64,000 nt of DNA from CAWBVG01 sp963792175 (GTDB lineage Bacteria; Acidobacteriota; Vicinamibacteria; Vicinamibacterales; CAVVIG01): positions 186,001-250,000 of the forward strand of contig CAWBVG010000042.1 in NCBI GenBank assembly GCA_963792175.1, in the 5' to 3' direction. A program made the translations under genes and the position numbers. Numbering within the stretch: position 1 is the stretch's first letter; each line of letters opens with the position of its first letter. Positions 1 through 9,013 of the stretch are shown here, one piece after another. The notes under the pieces were generated by a model that was given only the letters and a program-made list of their open reading frames with translations, did no database searches and was not told the origin of the DNA.

Positions 1-1075
1 CCGCGAGCGCGAATTCCTGATTGCGTCCGCCCTTTCCCGATCCGGTCACGTGCACAGTCGTCTCGCCGCTCGAGATGATGCAGACCGGACGTGGACCGCT
101 GTCAGCCCGCGCCAGCGCGTGCTGGAGGTGCGTCACTGCCACCGATCGCGCTTCGCCCGTCACCGCGTCGTCGATGCGAACGACGCGGTAGCCACGGCGC
201 GCGGCTTCTTCCGCGGCGCCGGTCATGGCCTCGCGCCGCGATCCGATGACGGTGGTGGTCGTTCGCGAGAGCCGGGGATCGCCGGGCGACGGCGTGTCGG
301 CGATCGCGCCGGCGGCGCCGCGTTGCAGACGCTCGACGACGGCCGCCGGAAAGGCCGCCGTGCCTCCGAACCGGTGCAAGACGGCGAGCGCGTCGTCGAA
401 CGTGCTGGCGTCCGCAACCGTCGGCCCGGAGGCGATCACACTCAAGTCGTCGCCGACCACATCGGAAATGACCAGCGTGCGGCACAATCCTTTGGTCCGG
501 GCAGCCAGCCATCCACCTTTGATCGCCGACAGGTGCTTGCGGACGGTATTGAGCGCGTAGATGTCCGCGCCAGCCCGCAGCAGCTGATTCGTCGTCCGTC
601 GCTTGTCGTCGAGCGTCACGCCGTCCGCGGGCACGGCGAGCAACGCCGACGCGCCGCCCGAAACCAGGACGAGGAGCGTCTCGTCGGGGCGAACGGAATC
701 GGCGAGCGCCAGCGCCCGGCGTCCGGCGTCTTCGCTCGCCGCCGTCGGCAACGGATGGCCGCTGACCACGGTTTCGAATGGGGGCGGAATCTGTTCAGCC
801 CACGACCGTCCCAGGTCGGCCCCGACGACGAGTCCGGCGCGGATCGACGCGCCTTCCCACCTTGACGCCGCAACGGCCATCGCCGGCGCTGCCTTGCCAG
901 CTGCGACGACCGAGATGGGGTTGTGCCCCGTTACCGGCGGGTCACCTTTCGAACGGAGGTCCGGCCCCACTTCGGCGAGGGCGCGCTCGACGAGCGCGCC
1001 GGCGTCGACCGCAGCAATGCCGGCCCGGACGATAGCCAGGAGATCGTGTCGAAGATTTGCGTCGGAACGGGTCAG
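1..1075 (-). CDS. Glycerate 2-kinase (DUF4147/MOFRL family), 3' end cut by window
   Basis: Phosphorylates D-glycerate to 2-phosphoglycerate, feeding glyoxylate or sugar-acid carbon into lower glycolysis (family knowledge). The reverse strand is open from about 1075 to the edge. It shows the N-terminal DUF4147 fold (VVAAGKAAPAMA near residue 45, LVLVSGGASALLAVPADG, NTVRKHLSAIKGG, LVISDVVGDD) and then the MOFRL domain signature VTGSGKGGRNQEFAL at the edge. No ATG, GTG or TTG precedes the conserved region. The first candidate is a CTG at 1075-1073 that overlaps the upstream gene's TGA as CTGA, suggesting translational coupling with a rare start. Only the last MOFRL residues are missing. Family assignment is sure; the start is not. 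Confidence 0.88.
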   Translation of the reverse strand, partial: MTRSDANLRHDLLAIVRAGIAAVDAGALVERALAEVGPDLRSKGDPPVTGHNPISVVAAGKAAPAMAVAASRWEGASIRAGLVVGADLGRSWAEQIPPPFETVVSGHPLPTAASEDAGRRALALADSVRPDETLLVLVSGGASALLAVPADGVTLDDKRRTTNQLLRAGADIYALNTVRKHLSAIKGGWLAARTKGLCRTLVISDVVGDDLSVIASGPTVADASTFDDALAVLHRFGGTAAFPAAVVERLQRGAAGAIADTPSPGDPRLSRTTTTVIGSRREAMTGAAEEAARRGYRVVRIDDAVTGEARSVAVTHLQHALARADSGPRPVCIISSGETTVHVTGSGKGGRNQEFALA

Positions 1076-1356
1076 TGTGACTGCTTGGGATCAGACCAGG
1101 CCGAAAGCCCGGTTACGACGTCGAATTTTCTGAGGAGTGAGCTGACGACTTGCGGGGCGTTGTCTTGGGTGGATAACTGTTCGAGCTGCGCCAGGATTTT
1201 CGAGAGCGCGGCCTCGACGTCGGTAATCGCGCTCTCTGAGTAATAAGGGCGCTGCTGCTGGAGACAGCGGTGGTGTTTGACAAATTCTTCCCGGTAGAAC
1301 TCTGCGATCGGGTGCTGCGCGCTGATCGGCCGCGAATCGGTGACGAAGCGTGGCAT
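1072..1356 (-). CDS. Hypothetical 94-aa protein upstream of the glycerate kinase
   Basis: I do not recognise this protein. It is short, soluble and charged, with a central helix-prone stretch (ITDVEAALSKILAQLEQLST) that could form a coiled coil. There is no signal peptide, membrane segment or metal motif. Its TGA overlaps the probable CTG start of the glycerate kinase by 4 nt, so the two are probably cotranscribed. It lies 63 bp downstream of ftsX on the same strand. Being a genuine gene is supported mainly by this coupling and by the absence of a competing frame. Confidence 0.55.
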   Translation of the reverse strand: MPRFVTDSRPISAQHPIAEFYREEFVKHHRCLQQQRPYYSESAITDVEAALSKILAQLEQLSTQDNAPQVVSSLLRKFDVVTGLSAWSDPKQSH

Positions 1357-1419
1357 GCAGGGCCTCGAGATGAATTGTAATTGTTAAGGATCGAGTGTAG
1401 CGCCGCCGTAAAACCGCTG

Positions 1420-2311
1420 TCAAGATTCCGTAAGCCGGGCGGCCACCAGACCGCCCACGCACCCGACCGCCATGCCCCCCAGAACGACCAGAAAACAGAG
1501 CCCGACCGGCAGGAAGTTGAGCGACGAGAGGCTGAGCGCCGACGCCAGCGGCGTCAGATACCGCGCGCGCACGGCAAAAAACAGCACGCCGAGCAGGATC
1601 AGGGCGACCAGGGCGCCCAGACCGCCCTGCAGCACGCCTTCCATGACGAACGGACCGCGAATATACGCCTGGGGCGCCCCGACCAGCTGCATGATTTCCA
1701 GCTCGTCGCGCCTGGTATAGAGACCCAGCCGCACGACGTTCGCCACCGTCAGCGCGGCCGCAAACGTCAGGATCGCGGCCAGGGCCACTCCGACACCGCG
1801 AATGACCCCCACGGCAGCGAGCAGACGGTTGAGCCACTGCCGGTCGTAGCGCACGTCCGCGACGCCCGGCATGCCGCGCACCCGTGTGCTGAGCGCATCC
1901 ACCGACGCCGAGGCGCCCGCGTCAGGACGCAGTCGAACCTCGATTGACGCCGGCAGCGGGTTGTCGCCGAGGCCATCGATCGTCGACGCCAGATCGCCGA
2001 ACGTCTGCTTGAAGCGCGACAGCGCGTCGCTCTTCGACACGTATTCGCGCGACGCGATGAGATCGCCCGGCGCCAACGCGCCTTCGATCGCCCGCCGCTG
2101 ATCCAGCGACACGTCGTCGGTGAGGTAGACCGACAGTTCGGCCGAACGGCTCCATTCGGCGCCGAGGCGGTCGAGATTGGTGGTCACCAGCAGGAAGGCG
2201 CCGAGAACGAACAACGCCAGCGCGATCGTGGCCGTCGAGAGCAGCCCGGAGTGGCGGCCACGCCACAGGCTGGACAGGGCTTCGTCGAGCGAGTACCTGC
2301 AGCGCCTTCAC
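1420..2311 (-). CDS. ftsX: Cell division protein FtsX (one frameshift near the start)
   Basis: Membrane partner of FtsE. The FtsEX complex relays cytoplasmic ATP hydrolysis to periplasmic peptidoglycan hydrolases at the septum. The frame gives an N-terminal membrane helix (ATIALALFVLGAFLLVTT), an extracytoplasmic domain with the usual SVYLTDDVS and PLPASIEVRL blocks, and three C-terminal helices of the FtsX permease domain. GTG at 2311 directly follows the ftsE stop. From it one reads MKAL, and then an extra base near 2297-2301 must be skipped to reach RYSLDEALSSLWRG, the usual FtsX start. Corrected length is about 296 aa, normal for FtsX. The FtsE neighbour confirms identity. Confidence 0.92.
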
Positions 2312-2971
2312 TCAGGACACCTCGACGATGCGGCCGGCTTCCAACGTGATCGAGCGGCGGCCGACGCGGCGGATCAACTCGCGGTCGTGTGTCGCGACGA
2401 CGACCGTGGTGCCGCGGGCATTGACCTCGCGGAAGAGATTCATGATTTCGAGCGAGAGATCGGGGTCGAGATTGCCGGTGGGCTCGTCTGCGAGCACGAG
2501 CTGCGGGTCGTTGACGAGCGCTCTCGCGATCGCGACGCGCTGCTGCTCCCCGCCCGACAGCTCTTCAGGGAACGAGTTCATGCGATGCTGCAGACCGACC
2601 CACTTCAGCACTTGAAACGTCTTGCGCTGTTGCGTCGCCAGCGGCAGGCCGAGGACACGCATCACGAAGGCGACGTTCTGAAACACCGAGAACCGGGGGA
2701 TCAGCCGAAAATCCTGGAAGACAAAGCCGACGCTGCGGCGGAACGCCTGGACCTGCGCCGGGCGGAGCGCGCGCAGGTCGCGGCCCAGCACTTTCAGATC
2801 GCCTTCACTCGGGAGCTCCTCACGGAGGAGCAAACGGAGGAACGTCGACTTGCCGGCGCCGCTGGGGCCGGTCAGAAAGATGAACTCGCCTTTGTCGATG
2901 GTGAGGGAGAGGTCGCGGAGAGCGTAAACGCCGCGCTTGTAGAGCTTCGACAGATGTGACGTCTCAATCAA
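2312..2971 (-). CDS. ftsE: Cell division ATP-binding protein FtsE
   Basis: Cytoplasmic ABC ATPase of the FtsEX divisome complex. The 219-aa length is typical. Walker A is GPSGAGKST (about residue 36), the Q-loop region reads VGFVFQDFRLIPRFSVFQN, the signature is LSGGEQQRVAIARAL, Walker B is LVLADEPTGNLD and the switch region VVVATHD. The N-terminus MIETSHLSKLYKRGVYALRDL is the canonical FtsE opening. It is immediately followed by ftsX with no gap. An 118-bp gap separates it from gatB upstream. That gap contains a GCGCCGGC-type inverted stretch but no clear promoter hexamers. Confidence 0.96.
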   Translation of the reverse strand: MIETSHLSKLYKRGVYALRDLSLTIDKGEFIFLTGPSGAGKSTFLRLLLREELPSEGDLKVLGRDLRALRPAQVQAFRRSVGFVFQDFRLIPRFSVFQNVAFVMRVLGLPLATQQRKTFQVLKWVGLQHRMNSFPEELSGGEQQRVAIARALVNDPQLVLADEPTGNLDPDLSLEIMNLFREVNARGTTVVVATHDRELIRRVGRRSITLEAGRIVEVS

Positions 2972-3089
2972 GACCGTTCACGCTGCCTGTGCACCAGAGC
3001 CAAATTGTCGTCAGGAGACCATCAGTATACCACGCGCGCTGCGCCGGCTGTCGATGCGATGCGCCGGCTCATGCCATCAGCCCCTGGGA

Positions 3090-4476
3090 CTAGGGCATGT
3101 CGAGCACGCGTTTGAGCAGTTCGTTCACGCGCTTTGGATTCGCCTTGCCGCCCGCGGCCTTCATCACCTGGCCGACCAGGAAACCAAACGCATTCGATTT
3201 GCCGCCGCGATACTGCGCGACGGCGCTCGCGTTCTTCGCGAGGACCTCGGCGACGAGACGGGCAATCTGACCTTCGTCGTCAATCTGCGCCAGATCTTCC
3301 GCGGCGACGATCTCCTCCGCCGTCCTTCCCGAGGCGATCATCGTGTCGAACACCGTCTTCGCGATTGAGCCGCTGATGACGTTCTTCTCGACCAGCGCGA
3401 GCAGGCCGGCTGAAGCGTTCGATCGACAGCGACGATCCCGCGATGTTGATGATCCAGTTGCCGGCGACCTTCGGCGACGCGCCGGCCGCGACCGCCGCCT
3501 CGAAGTAGTCCGACACCTCGCGGGACTGGGTCAACTGCGCCGCATCGTACTCGGGCAACGCGTATCGATCGACGAAGCGGCGCCGGCGTGCCTCGGGCAA
3601 TTCCGGCATGTCGGCGCGAATGCGCTCCACGCGCGCGGCGTCGACCGTCAGCGGCGGCAGATCCGGTTCGGGGAAATAACGGTAGTCGTGCGCCTCCTCC
3701 TTGCTGCGCATCGACACGGTGTGCCCCGCCGCCGGATCCCACAAGCGGGTTTCCTGGACCACGCGCGCGCCGGAGGCGACGATCTCGATTTGCCGCTCGA
3801 TCTCGTGGTCCAGCGCCTTCTCGAGAAAGCGGAAGGAGTTCAGGTTCTTGACCTCGGCCTTGGTGCCGAGCGCCGTTTCACCCGCGCGACGCACCGAGAC
3901 GTTGGCGTCGCAGCGCAGGCTGCCCTCTTCCATGTTGCCGTCGTTGACGCCGAGCCACACCAGGATCTCGCGGAGCCGGCTGAAGAAGGCCGCCGCGTCG
4001 GCCGCCGACCGCAGATCGGGTTCGGTGACGATCTCGATGAGCGGGACGCCGCTGCGGTTGAAGTCGACGTAGGTCTTGCGATCCGAATCCGCAAATCCCT
4101 CGTGGATCGATTTCCCGGCGTCCTCCTCCATGTGGACGCGCGTGATGCCGACCCGCGTCAAGGCGCCGCCGGTCGCCAGCGGGCGTTCGTACTGAGAGAT
4201 TTGATAGCCCTTCGGCAGATCGGGATAGAAGTAGTTCTTGCGGGCGAACACGGAAGACTCGTTGATCCGGCAACCCAGTGCGAGCGCCGCGCGAACGGCG
4301 AGGTCCACGGCCTCGCGGTTCAGCACCGGGAGCGGACCCGGCAGACCGAGACACACCGGGCACACCTGCGTGTTGGGCGCCGCGCCGAACGCCGTGCTGC
4401 AGCTGCAGAAAATCTTCGAGGCGGTCAGGAGCTGCGCGTGAATCTCGAGGCCGATGACGGCCTCGAATTCAGGCAT
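3090..4476 (-). CDS. gatB: Asp/Glu-tRNA(Asn/Gln) amidotransferase subunit B (one frameshift)
   Basis: GatB is the kinase/transamidation subunit of GatCAB, which converts mischarged Glu-tRNAGln or Asp-tRNAAsn to the amide form. It has VIGLEIHAQLLTASKIFCSC at the start, zinc-type Cys pairs (CSCS and CPVCLG), the YFYPDLPKGYQISQY block and VDFNRSGVPLIEIVTEPD. After a surplus base near 3410-3413 the frame continues with the tail domain (VFDTMIASGRTAEEIV, SNAFGFLVGQVMKAAGGKANP) to the stop at 3090. Corrected length is about 461 aa, the family norm. The ATG at 4476 lies inside the 3' end of pckA (8-nt overlap). gatA and gatC are not in the window. Confidence 0.95.
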
Positions 4477-6058
4477 TCGGTCCGGCGGCGCGCACCTTGG
4501 CGTCGACGGTCGCTTCGAAGGTCTTGAAGTTGTCGGCGAACATGCGCGCGAGTTTGGCTGCCTGCGCGTCGTAGGCCGCGGCGTCAGACCAGGTGCTGCG
4601 GGGGTTCAGCACCTCGGGCGGCACACCGGGACAGCTTTGCGGAATGTCGAGGTTGAAGACCGCGTCCTTCTGGTAGCTCGCGGTGTCGAGGGCACCGGAC
4701 AAGGCCGCGCGAATCATCGCGCGGGTGTAGGCGATCTGCATGCGGCGTCCGACGCCGTACGGACCGCCGGTCCAGCCGGTATTCAGCAGCCAGACGCGGG
4801 CCCCGTGCTTGGTGATTCGCTCCCCGAGCATCCTGGCGTACCGGCTCGGGTCCAGCGGCAGGAACGGGGCGCCGAAACAGGTGCTGAAGGTCGCCTTCGG
4901 CTCGGTGACGCCTTTTTCAGTGCCGGCGACCTTCGCGGTGTAACCCGACAGGAAGTGATACATCGCCGCCTCGAGACTGAGACGGGAAATCGGCGGCAGG
5001 ACGCCGAACGCGTCGGCGGTCAGCATCACGACGTTGGTCGGGTGGCCGGCACGGCCCGACGACACCGCGTTGTCGACGAAGGAAATCGGATAGGCGGCGC
5101 GCGTGTTCTCCGTCAGGCGATCGTCGTCGAGGTCGAGCTGCCGCGTCTCGGCATCCACGACCACGTTCTCCAGCACCGTGCCGAAGCGTCGGGTCGTCGC
5201 GTAAATCTGCGGCTCGGCTTCGGCCGACAGGCGGATGGTCTTGGCGTAACAGCCGCCTTCGAAATTGAACACGCCGTTGTCGCTCCAGCCGTGCTCGTCG
5301 TCGCCAATCAGCTGCCGCTCGGGGTCGCTCGAGAGCGTCGTCTTCCCGGTGCCGGACAGGCCGAAGAAGAGCGCCACGTCGCCGCGGGCGCCGACGTTGG
5401 CCGAACAATGCATCGGCATCACGTTTCGGAGTGGCAGCACGTAGTTGAGAACCGTGAAAATCGACTTCTTCATTTCGCCGGCATAGCTCGAGCCGCCGAT
5501 GAGGACGAGGCGCTTGGCGAAGTTGAGCGCGATGACCACATCGGAATTCGTCCCGTGGCGGTCCGGGTCGGCCTTGAAGCTCGGCGAATCGATGATCGTG
5601 AACGCAGGGGCGCCGGCATCCGCTGCCCGCGGATCGTCGATGAACAGGTTGCGGCAGAAGAGGTTGTGCCAGGCAAACTCGTTGATGATGCGCACCGGCA
5701 GCCGGTACGCCGGGTCGGCGCACGCGTAGCAGTCGAGCACGAACAGTTCCTTGCCGGCCAGCGACTTCAGGAGATCGCGATGCAGTACGTCGAACGTCGC
5801 CGGCTCCATCGGCCGATTGATCTTGCCCCAGACGATTTCCGCCTCGCTCGACGGCTCGCGGACCACGAACTTGTCGTTCGGGGAGCGGCCGGTGTGCTGC
5901 CCGGTCTTGCAGGCCAGGGGACCGTCGGCCGCAATCACCGCTTCGTTTCGGCGGACGGCCTCTTCGTAGAGCGCCGCCACGGAGAGGTTCCATCGGACGC
6001 GATCGGTTTCGATACCGTCGCGCTCGAGGGCCCGTGCGCGCTCGACGCCAGTACTCAT
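4469..6058 (-). CDS. pckA: Phosphoenolpyruvate carboxykinase (ATP)
   Basis: Interconverts oxaloacetate plus ATP and PEP plus CO2, the entry step of gluconeogenesis. The 529-aa frame matches the ATP-dependent family. It has the P-loop GLSGTGKTTLSSDPERQLIG near residue 230, the metal-binding region DDEHGWSDNGVFNFEGGCYA just after it, RNLFIDDP, SSYAGEMKKSIFTVLNYVLP and, further on, the TGWTGGPYGVGRRM segment. ATG at 6058 is preceded by AGGAG with good spacing. The gene runs into gatB with an 8-nt overlap. A strong -10 (TATAAT) lies about 50 nt upstream of the start. Confidence 0.97.
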   Translation of the reverse strand: MSTGVERARALERDGIETDRVRWNLSVAALYEEAVRRNEAVIAADGPLACKTGQHTGRSPNDKFVVREPSSEAEIVWGKINRPMEPATFDVLHRDLLKSLAGKELFVLDCYACADPAYRLPVRIINEFAWHNLFCRNLFIDDPRAADAGAPAFTIIDSPSFKADPDRHGTNSDVVIALNFAKRLVLIGGSSYAGEMKKSIFTVLNYVLPLRNVMPMHCSANVGARGDVALFFGLSGTGKTTLSSDPERQLIGDDEHGWSDNGVFNFEGGCYAKTIRLSAEAEPQIYATTRRFGTVLENVVVDAETRQLDLDDDRLTENTRAAYPISFVDNAVSSGRAGHPTNVVMLTADAFGVLPPISRLSLEAAMYHFLSGYTAKVAGTEKGVTEPKATFSTCFGAPFLPLDPSRYARMLGERITKHGARVWLLNTGWTGGPYGVGRRMQIAYTRAMIRAALSGALDTASYQKDAVFNLDIPQSCPGVPPEVLNPRSTWSDAAAYDAQAAKLARMFADNFKTFEATVDAKVRAAGPNA

Positions 6059-6108
6059 TCAACGACTCCTAACATATGCAGGGGCAGCAACATACACGAA
6101 AAACACGA

Positions 6109-6114
6109 ATTATA
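6109..6114 (-). promoter_or_regulatory. Candidate -10 element for pckA (TATAAT)
   Basis: The 104-bp gap between the divergent pckA and sigma-factor genes is AT-rich for this genome. On the minus strand it contains a perfect TATAAT about 50 nt before the pckA ATG. I find no convincing -35 at 17 nt. On the plus strand the same bases read TTATAC/TATACG, a weaker candidate for the sigma gene. Confidence 0.5.
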
Positions 6115-6162
6115 CGTTAAACTGGTAAACACCCGCCGATACGGATCGTAATGCCTTTATGA

Positions 6163-6843
6163 GTGGTGACTTGCGGCCTGTCGCTGATCGTACCGATCGA
6201 CGCCGCCGGCGGTCCCGAGCCGTCCGGCCGCGGACGCGCCGCTGCTGTCCCGCCCCTTTCGGACGACACGCGGCTGGCGGTCGTCATCCGCGGCCTGGTC
6301 GAGCGCGGCGAGATGGACGAGGCGCGCGAGCGGTTCACGGATCTCGTCACGCAGCACCAGCGCCGTGCGTCGCGCATCGCCTATCAATACCTGCGAGATG
6401 CCGCCGAAGCCGACGAGGCCGTCCAGGACGCCTTCGTCAAGGTCTTCAGTCACATTACCTCGTATCGCGAAGCCTGGCCATTCGAGGTCTGGTTTACAAG
6501 AATTCTCATCAACGGCTGCCTGGATCGACGGAAGGCGCAATTGCGGCGCGACCGTTGGATGGCGGGCGCCGAAGTCTCGAGCGCGGACGAGGCCCGCGTC
6601 TCGGCTGCCAACCCCGGCAACGACCCGGAGCATCGCCTGCTCGCGCGCGAGCGCCGCGCGCGCATCGCGTCGGCGATCGATCGGCTCGACGGCCGGCAGC
6701 GGACGGTTTTCATGCTGTCGCATTACGGCGATTGCTCGCCGCGCGAGATCAGCGCGATGACCGGTCTGAAGGAATCGACCGTTCGCGTCCACCTGTTCCG
6801 CGCCGTACGCAAGCTGCGCGGCCTGCTGGGGGCCAAAACATGA
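6163..6843 (+). CDS. RNA polymerase ECF-type sigma factor
   Basis: Extracytoplasmic-function sigma factor directing RNA polymerase to a small regulon. The sigma2 region is seen at about residues 55-120 (YLRDAAEADEAVQDAFVKVF, then EAWPFEVWFTRILINGCLDR). The sigma4 helix-turn-helix is at about 165-225 (RQRTVFMLSHYGDCSPREI, STVRVHLFRAVRKLRGLL). Starts are possible at tandem GTGs (6163 and 6166); the conserved part begins about 30 codons in, so the true start may be internal. The last codons overlap the anti-sigma ATG as ACATGA. Paired with the next gene it forms a standard sigma/anti-sigma module. Confidence 0.9.
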   Translation: MVTCGLSLIVPIDAAGGPEPSGRGRAAAVPPLSDDTRLAVVIRGLVERGEMDEARERFTDLVTQHQRRASRIAYQYLRDAAEADEAVQDAFVKVFSHITSYREAWPFEVWFTRILINGCLDRRKAQLRRDRWMAGAEVSSADEARVSAANPGNDPEHRLLARERRARIASAIDRLDGRQRTVFMLSHYGDCSPREISAMTGLKESTVRVHLFRAVRKLRGLLGAKT

Positions 6844-7451
6844 AGGCGCTCGAATCACTGTCGCGGCATCTCCCGGACGAGCGCTTGCTCGACGCCTGTC
6901 TGGCGGTACGGCAGGGCGAACGACCGGATCCTCCCGTGGCCGACCACCTGGCGGACTGCGGCGCGTGCCGCGTCCGATACGAGGAACTGGTGCAGGTGAT
7001 GGACTTGGTGCGCCAGGAAGGCGAGACCGAAGCGGACGCTGTCTTCACACCCGAGCGACTGCGTCAGCAGCAACTGCAGATCGCCCGCCGGCTCGAGCAC
7101 GTCGGCCGCGCAGCGCGGGTCATCAGCTTTCCCGGCCGCTTCGTCCATCGCACGATGACCGCGTCTTCTGTGCCATCGGCACCGCGTTGGGTTGCCGCCG
7201 CGGCCGCCGCCGGCCTCTTCGTCGGCGCCGCGCTCGGCGCGTCATACGGGTGGGGCGCACGCGGCGGCTTCACCGTGGCGGGCGACCGGCGGATGACGCC
7301 TGTCGCGACGCGGGGCACCTCGCCTGGAGAGGTCGCCGCGGACGATGCGTTCCTGTCGGAGCTCGAGCTCGCGCTCGAACGCCCCCACACGCGCGAGCTG
7401 CGCGCCTTCGATGCGCTGACACCCCACGTGCGCGATCCGGGACGCCAGTAA
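6841..7451 (+). CDS. Putative zinc-finger anti-sigma factor, single-pass membrane protein
   Basis: Likely holds the preceding ECF sigma at the membrane until a signal arrives. The start ATG overlaps the sigma stop. The N-terminal domain contains HLADCGACRVRYEEL, an HxxxCxxC motif of the anti-sigma zinc-finger type, at about residues 34-48. One membrane helix (WVAAAAAAGLFVGAALGASYGWG) lies near residues 120-142, followed by a short periplasmic tail with acidic and Arg-rich helices. Length is 203 aa. The same frame is open far upstream through the sigma gene, but that extension is a shadow. The assignment rests on motif, topology and position. Confidence 0.8.
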
Positions 7452-7610
7452 GGTGCTGAGTGTGTGGTGCTCGTGCCAGGTGCCGAGTGCTGAGTGCTCG
7501 TGCTGCGTGCCATCGGCACCAGGCACAAGCACAGCACCAGGCAGCACCAGCAGCCGGCGCACCCGAGCACCGGCACAGCACTCAGCACCCAGCACCCAGC
7601 ACTGCCCTCG
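7452..7610. repeat. Palindromic heptad-word repeat (GTGCTGA / CAGCACT)
   Basis: The gap after the anti-sigma gene is built from near-tandem 7-nt words: GTGCTGA, GTGCTCG and GTGCCGA on the left, CAGCACT and CAGCACC on the right. The two halves are reverse complements around a central GTGCC-ATC-GGCAC hairpin (7507-7519), so the whole about 155 nt can fold on itself. The last four words on the right are exact heptads. The ispH frame is open through it, which blurs that gene's start. Confidence 0.8.
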
Positions 7611-8789
7611 TCTGCATACTTCCGCAAAGGCCTCGACCTGAAGCATGCCGTCGCAGGCATGCTGGCCGACAACTACCACAGCAGCATCGTCGAGCGCATC
7701 AAGGCAGAGGACTTCACGTTCCGCTCGGACCGGCTCACCGTGCACCTCGCGCGCGAATTCGGCTTCTGCTACGGCGTCGACCGCGCGGTCGACTACGCAT
7801 ACCAGACGCGCGAACGGTTTCCCGACCGCCAGGTGTTTCTGACCGGCGAGATCATCCACAACCCTCACGTCAACGACCAGCTGCGCGCCATGAGCATCCG
7901 CTTTCTCACCGACCCAGGAGAAAGCATCGACCACTTGAGCGCGACCGACGTCGTCATCCTGCCGGCGTTTGGCGTGACGGTGGCGATGCTGCAGAAGCTC
8001 GACGAGCGCGGATGCACCCTCATCGATACGACGTGCGGCTCGGTGCTGAACGTCTGGAAGAACGTGCGGCGGTATGCCGAGGGCGGCTATACCTCGGTGA
8101 TTCACGGCAAGGTGTGGCACGAAGAGACTCAGGCGACCGCGTCACAAACCGCCAGCTACGGCGGCAAATACCTCGTCGTGTTCGATCAGAAGGAGACCGA
8201 GTCGGTCTGCGAGCACATCCGGCATGGCGGAAACGCGGACGCGTTCCTGGATCGCTTCCGCAACGCCGTGTCCCCTGGATTCGATCCGGATCGCGATCTC
8301 CAGCGCATCGGCCTCGCCAATCAGACGACGATGTTAATGACCGAATCGCTGCAGATTGGCGAGATGATCCGCAAGGCCATGATCGATCGCTACGGTGAAC
8401 ACGAGCTGAGCGATCGCTACCAGGCCTTCGATACCATCTGCAGCGCGACGCAGGATCGACAGGATGCGGTGGTCGCGCTACTCCGCGAACACGCCGTCGA
8501 TTTGATGATCGTGATCGGCGGCTACAACAGCAGCAATACCGCCAACCTCGCCCGTATCTGCGCAGCGTCCCGGCCCACGTTCCACATTGCCGATCCGGAC
8601 TGTCTGGTGTCGCCCGAAGAGATTCGTCACCGCCCGGTGGGCTCCAAAACGGAAGTGACCGCCACCGGATGGTTACCTCGCACCGGTCGCTTGGCCATCG
8701 GCCTGACGTCCGGCGCTTCGACACCCGACAACCTGGTCGGCGCCGCGGTCGCGCGGCTGGAAACGTTCTGCCGCTCGACCGTCTGCTGA
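7494..8789 (+). CDS. ispH: 4-hydroxy-3-methylbut-2-enyl diphosphate reductase
   Basis: Last enzyme of the MEP isoprenoid pathway, a [4Fe-4S] protein making IPP and DMAPP. All three cluster cysteines are visible: EFGFCYGVDRAV, LIDTTCGSV and FDTICSATQDRQ. GGYNSSNTANLARIC and the TGEIIHNP block also match. It is the long form seen in cyanobacteria and plants, with an N-terminal extension whose conserved part starts at YFRKG (7617). The coordinate given is the longest open frame (GTG 7494), but codons 1-40 lie in repeat DNA. The real start is probably a non-ATG codon near 7602, or ATG 7659. Enzyme identity is firm; the start is not. Confidence 0.93.
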   Translation: MLVLRAIGTRHKHSTRQHQQPAHPSTGTALSTQHPALPSSAYFRKGLDLKHAVAGMLADNYHSSIVERIKAEDFTFRSDRLTVHLAREFGFCYGVDRAVDYAYQTRERFPDRQVFLTGEIIHNPHVNDQLRAMSIRFLTDPGESIDHLSATDVVILPAFGVTVAMLQKLDERGCTLIDTTCGSVLNVWKNVRRYAEGGYTSVIHGKVWHEETQATASQTASYGGKYLVVFDQKETESVCEHIRHGGNADAFLDRFRNAVSPGFDPDRDLQRIGLANQTTMLMTESLQIGEMIRKAMIDRYGEHELSDRYQAFDTICSATQDRQDAVVALLREHAVDLMIVIGGYNSSNTANLARICAASRPTFHIADPDCLVSPEEIRHRPVGSKTEVTATGWLPRTGRLAIGLTSGASTPDNLVGAAVARLETFCRSTVC

Positions 8790-9013
8790 CCCAGGCCCAT
8801 CACATAAAGCAGCAACGCCAGCAGCACCCACGCCGCGAAGAAGGGAGCCACGCTTCCTGAAGGAGCAACGGCGGTGCCACGGAGGCCATTGGTGCATTCG
8901 GAGCAACGGGGCGCCCCCGGAGGTGCTGACGGTCGTAAAAAGTTGTCTTTTCATAAACACCTGACGATCGGCCGTCGTATTCCGTCAAGTAACGGTATTT
9001 CAGAGGTTTACGC

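Noticed and set aside
3343..6151. Long plus-strand frames opposite gatB and pckA (394 and 565 codons)
   Set aside because: Antisense shadows: high Arg/Asp/Val composition and no motifs, while the minus strand encodes conserved enzymes.
8627..8851. Minus-strand frame with a hydrophobic start (MAPFFAAWVLLALLLYVMGLG)
   Set aside because: Most of it is antisense to ispH and only the first 25 codons look membrane-like; no ribosome site or partner gene.
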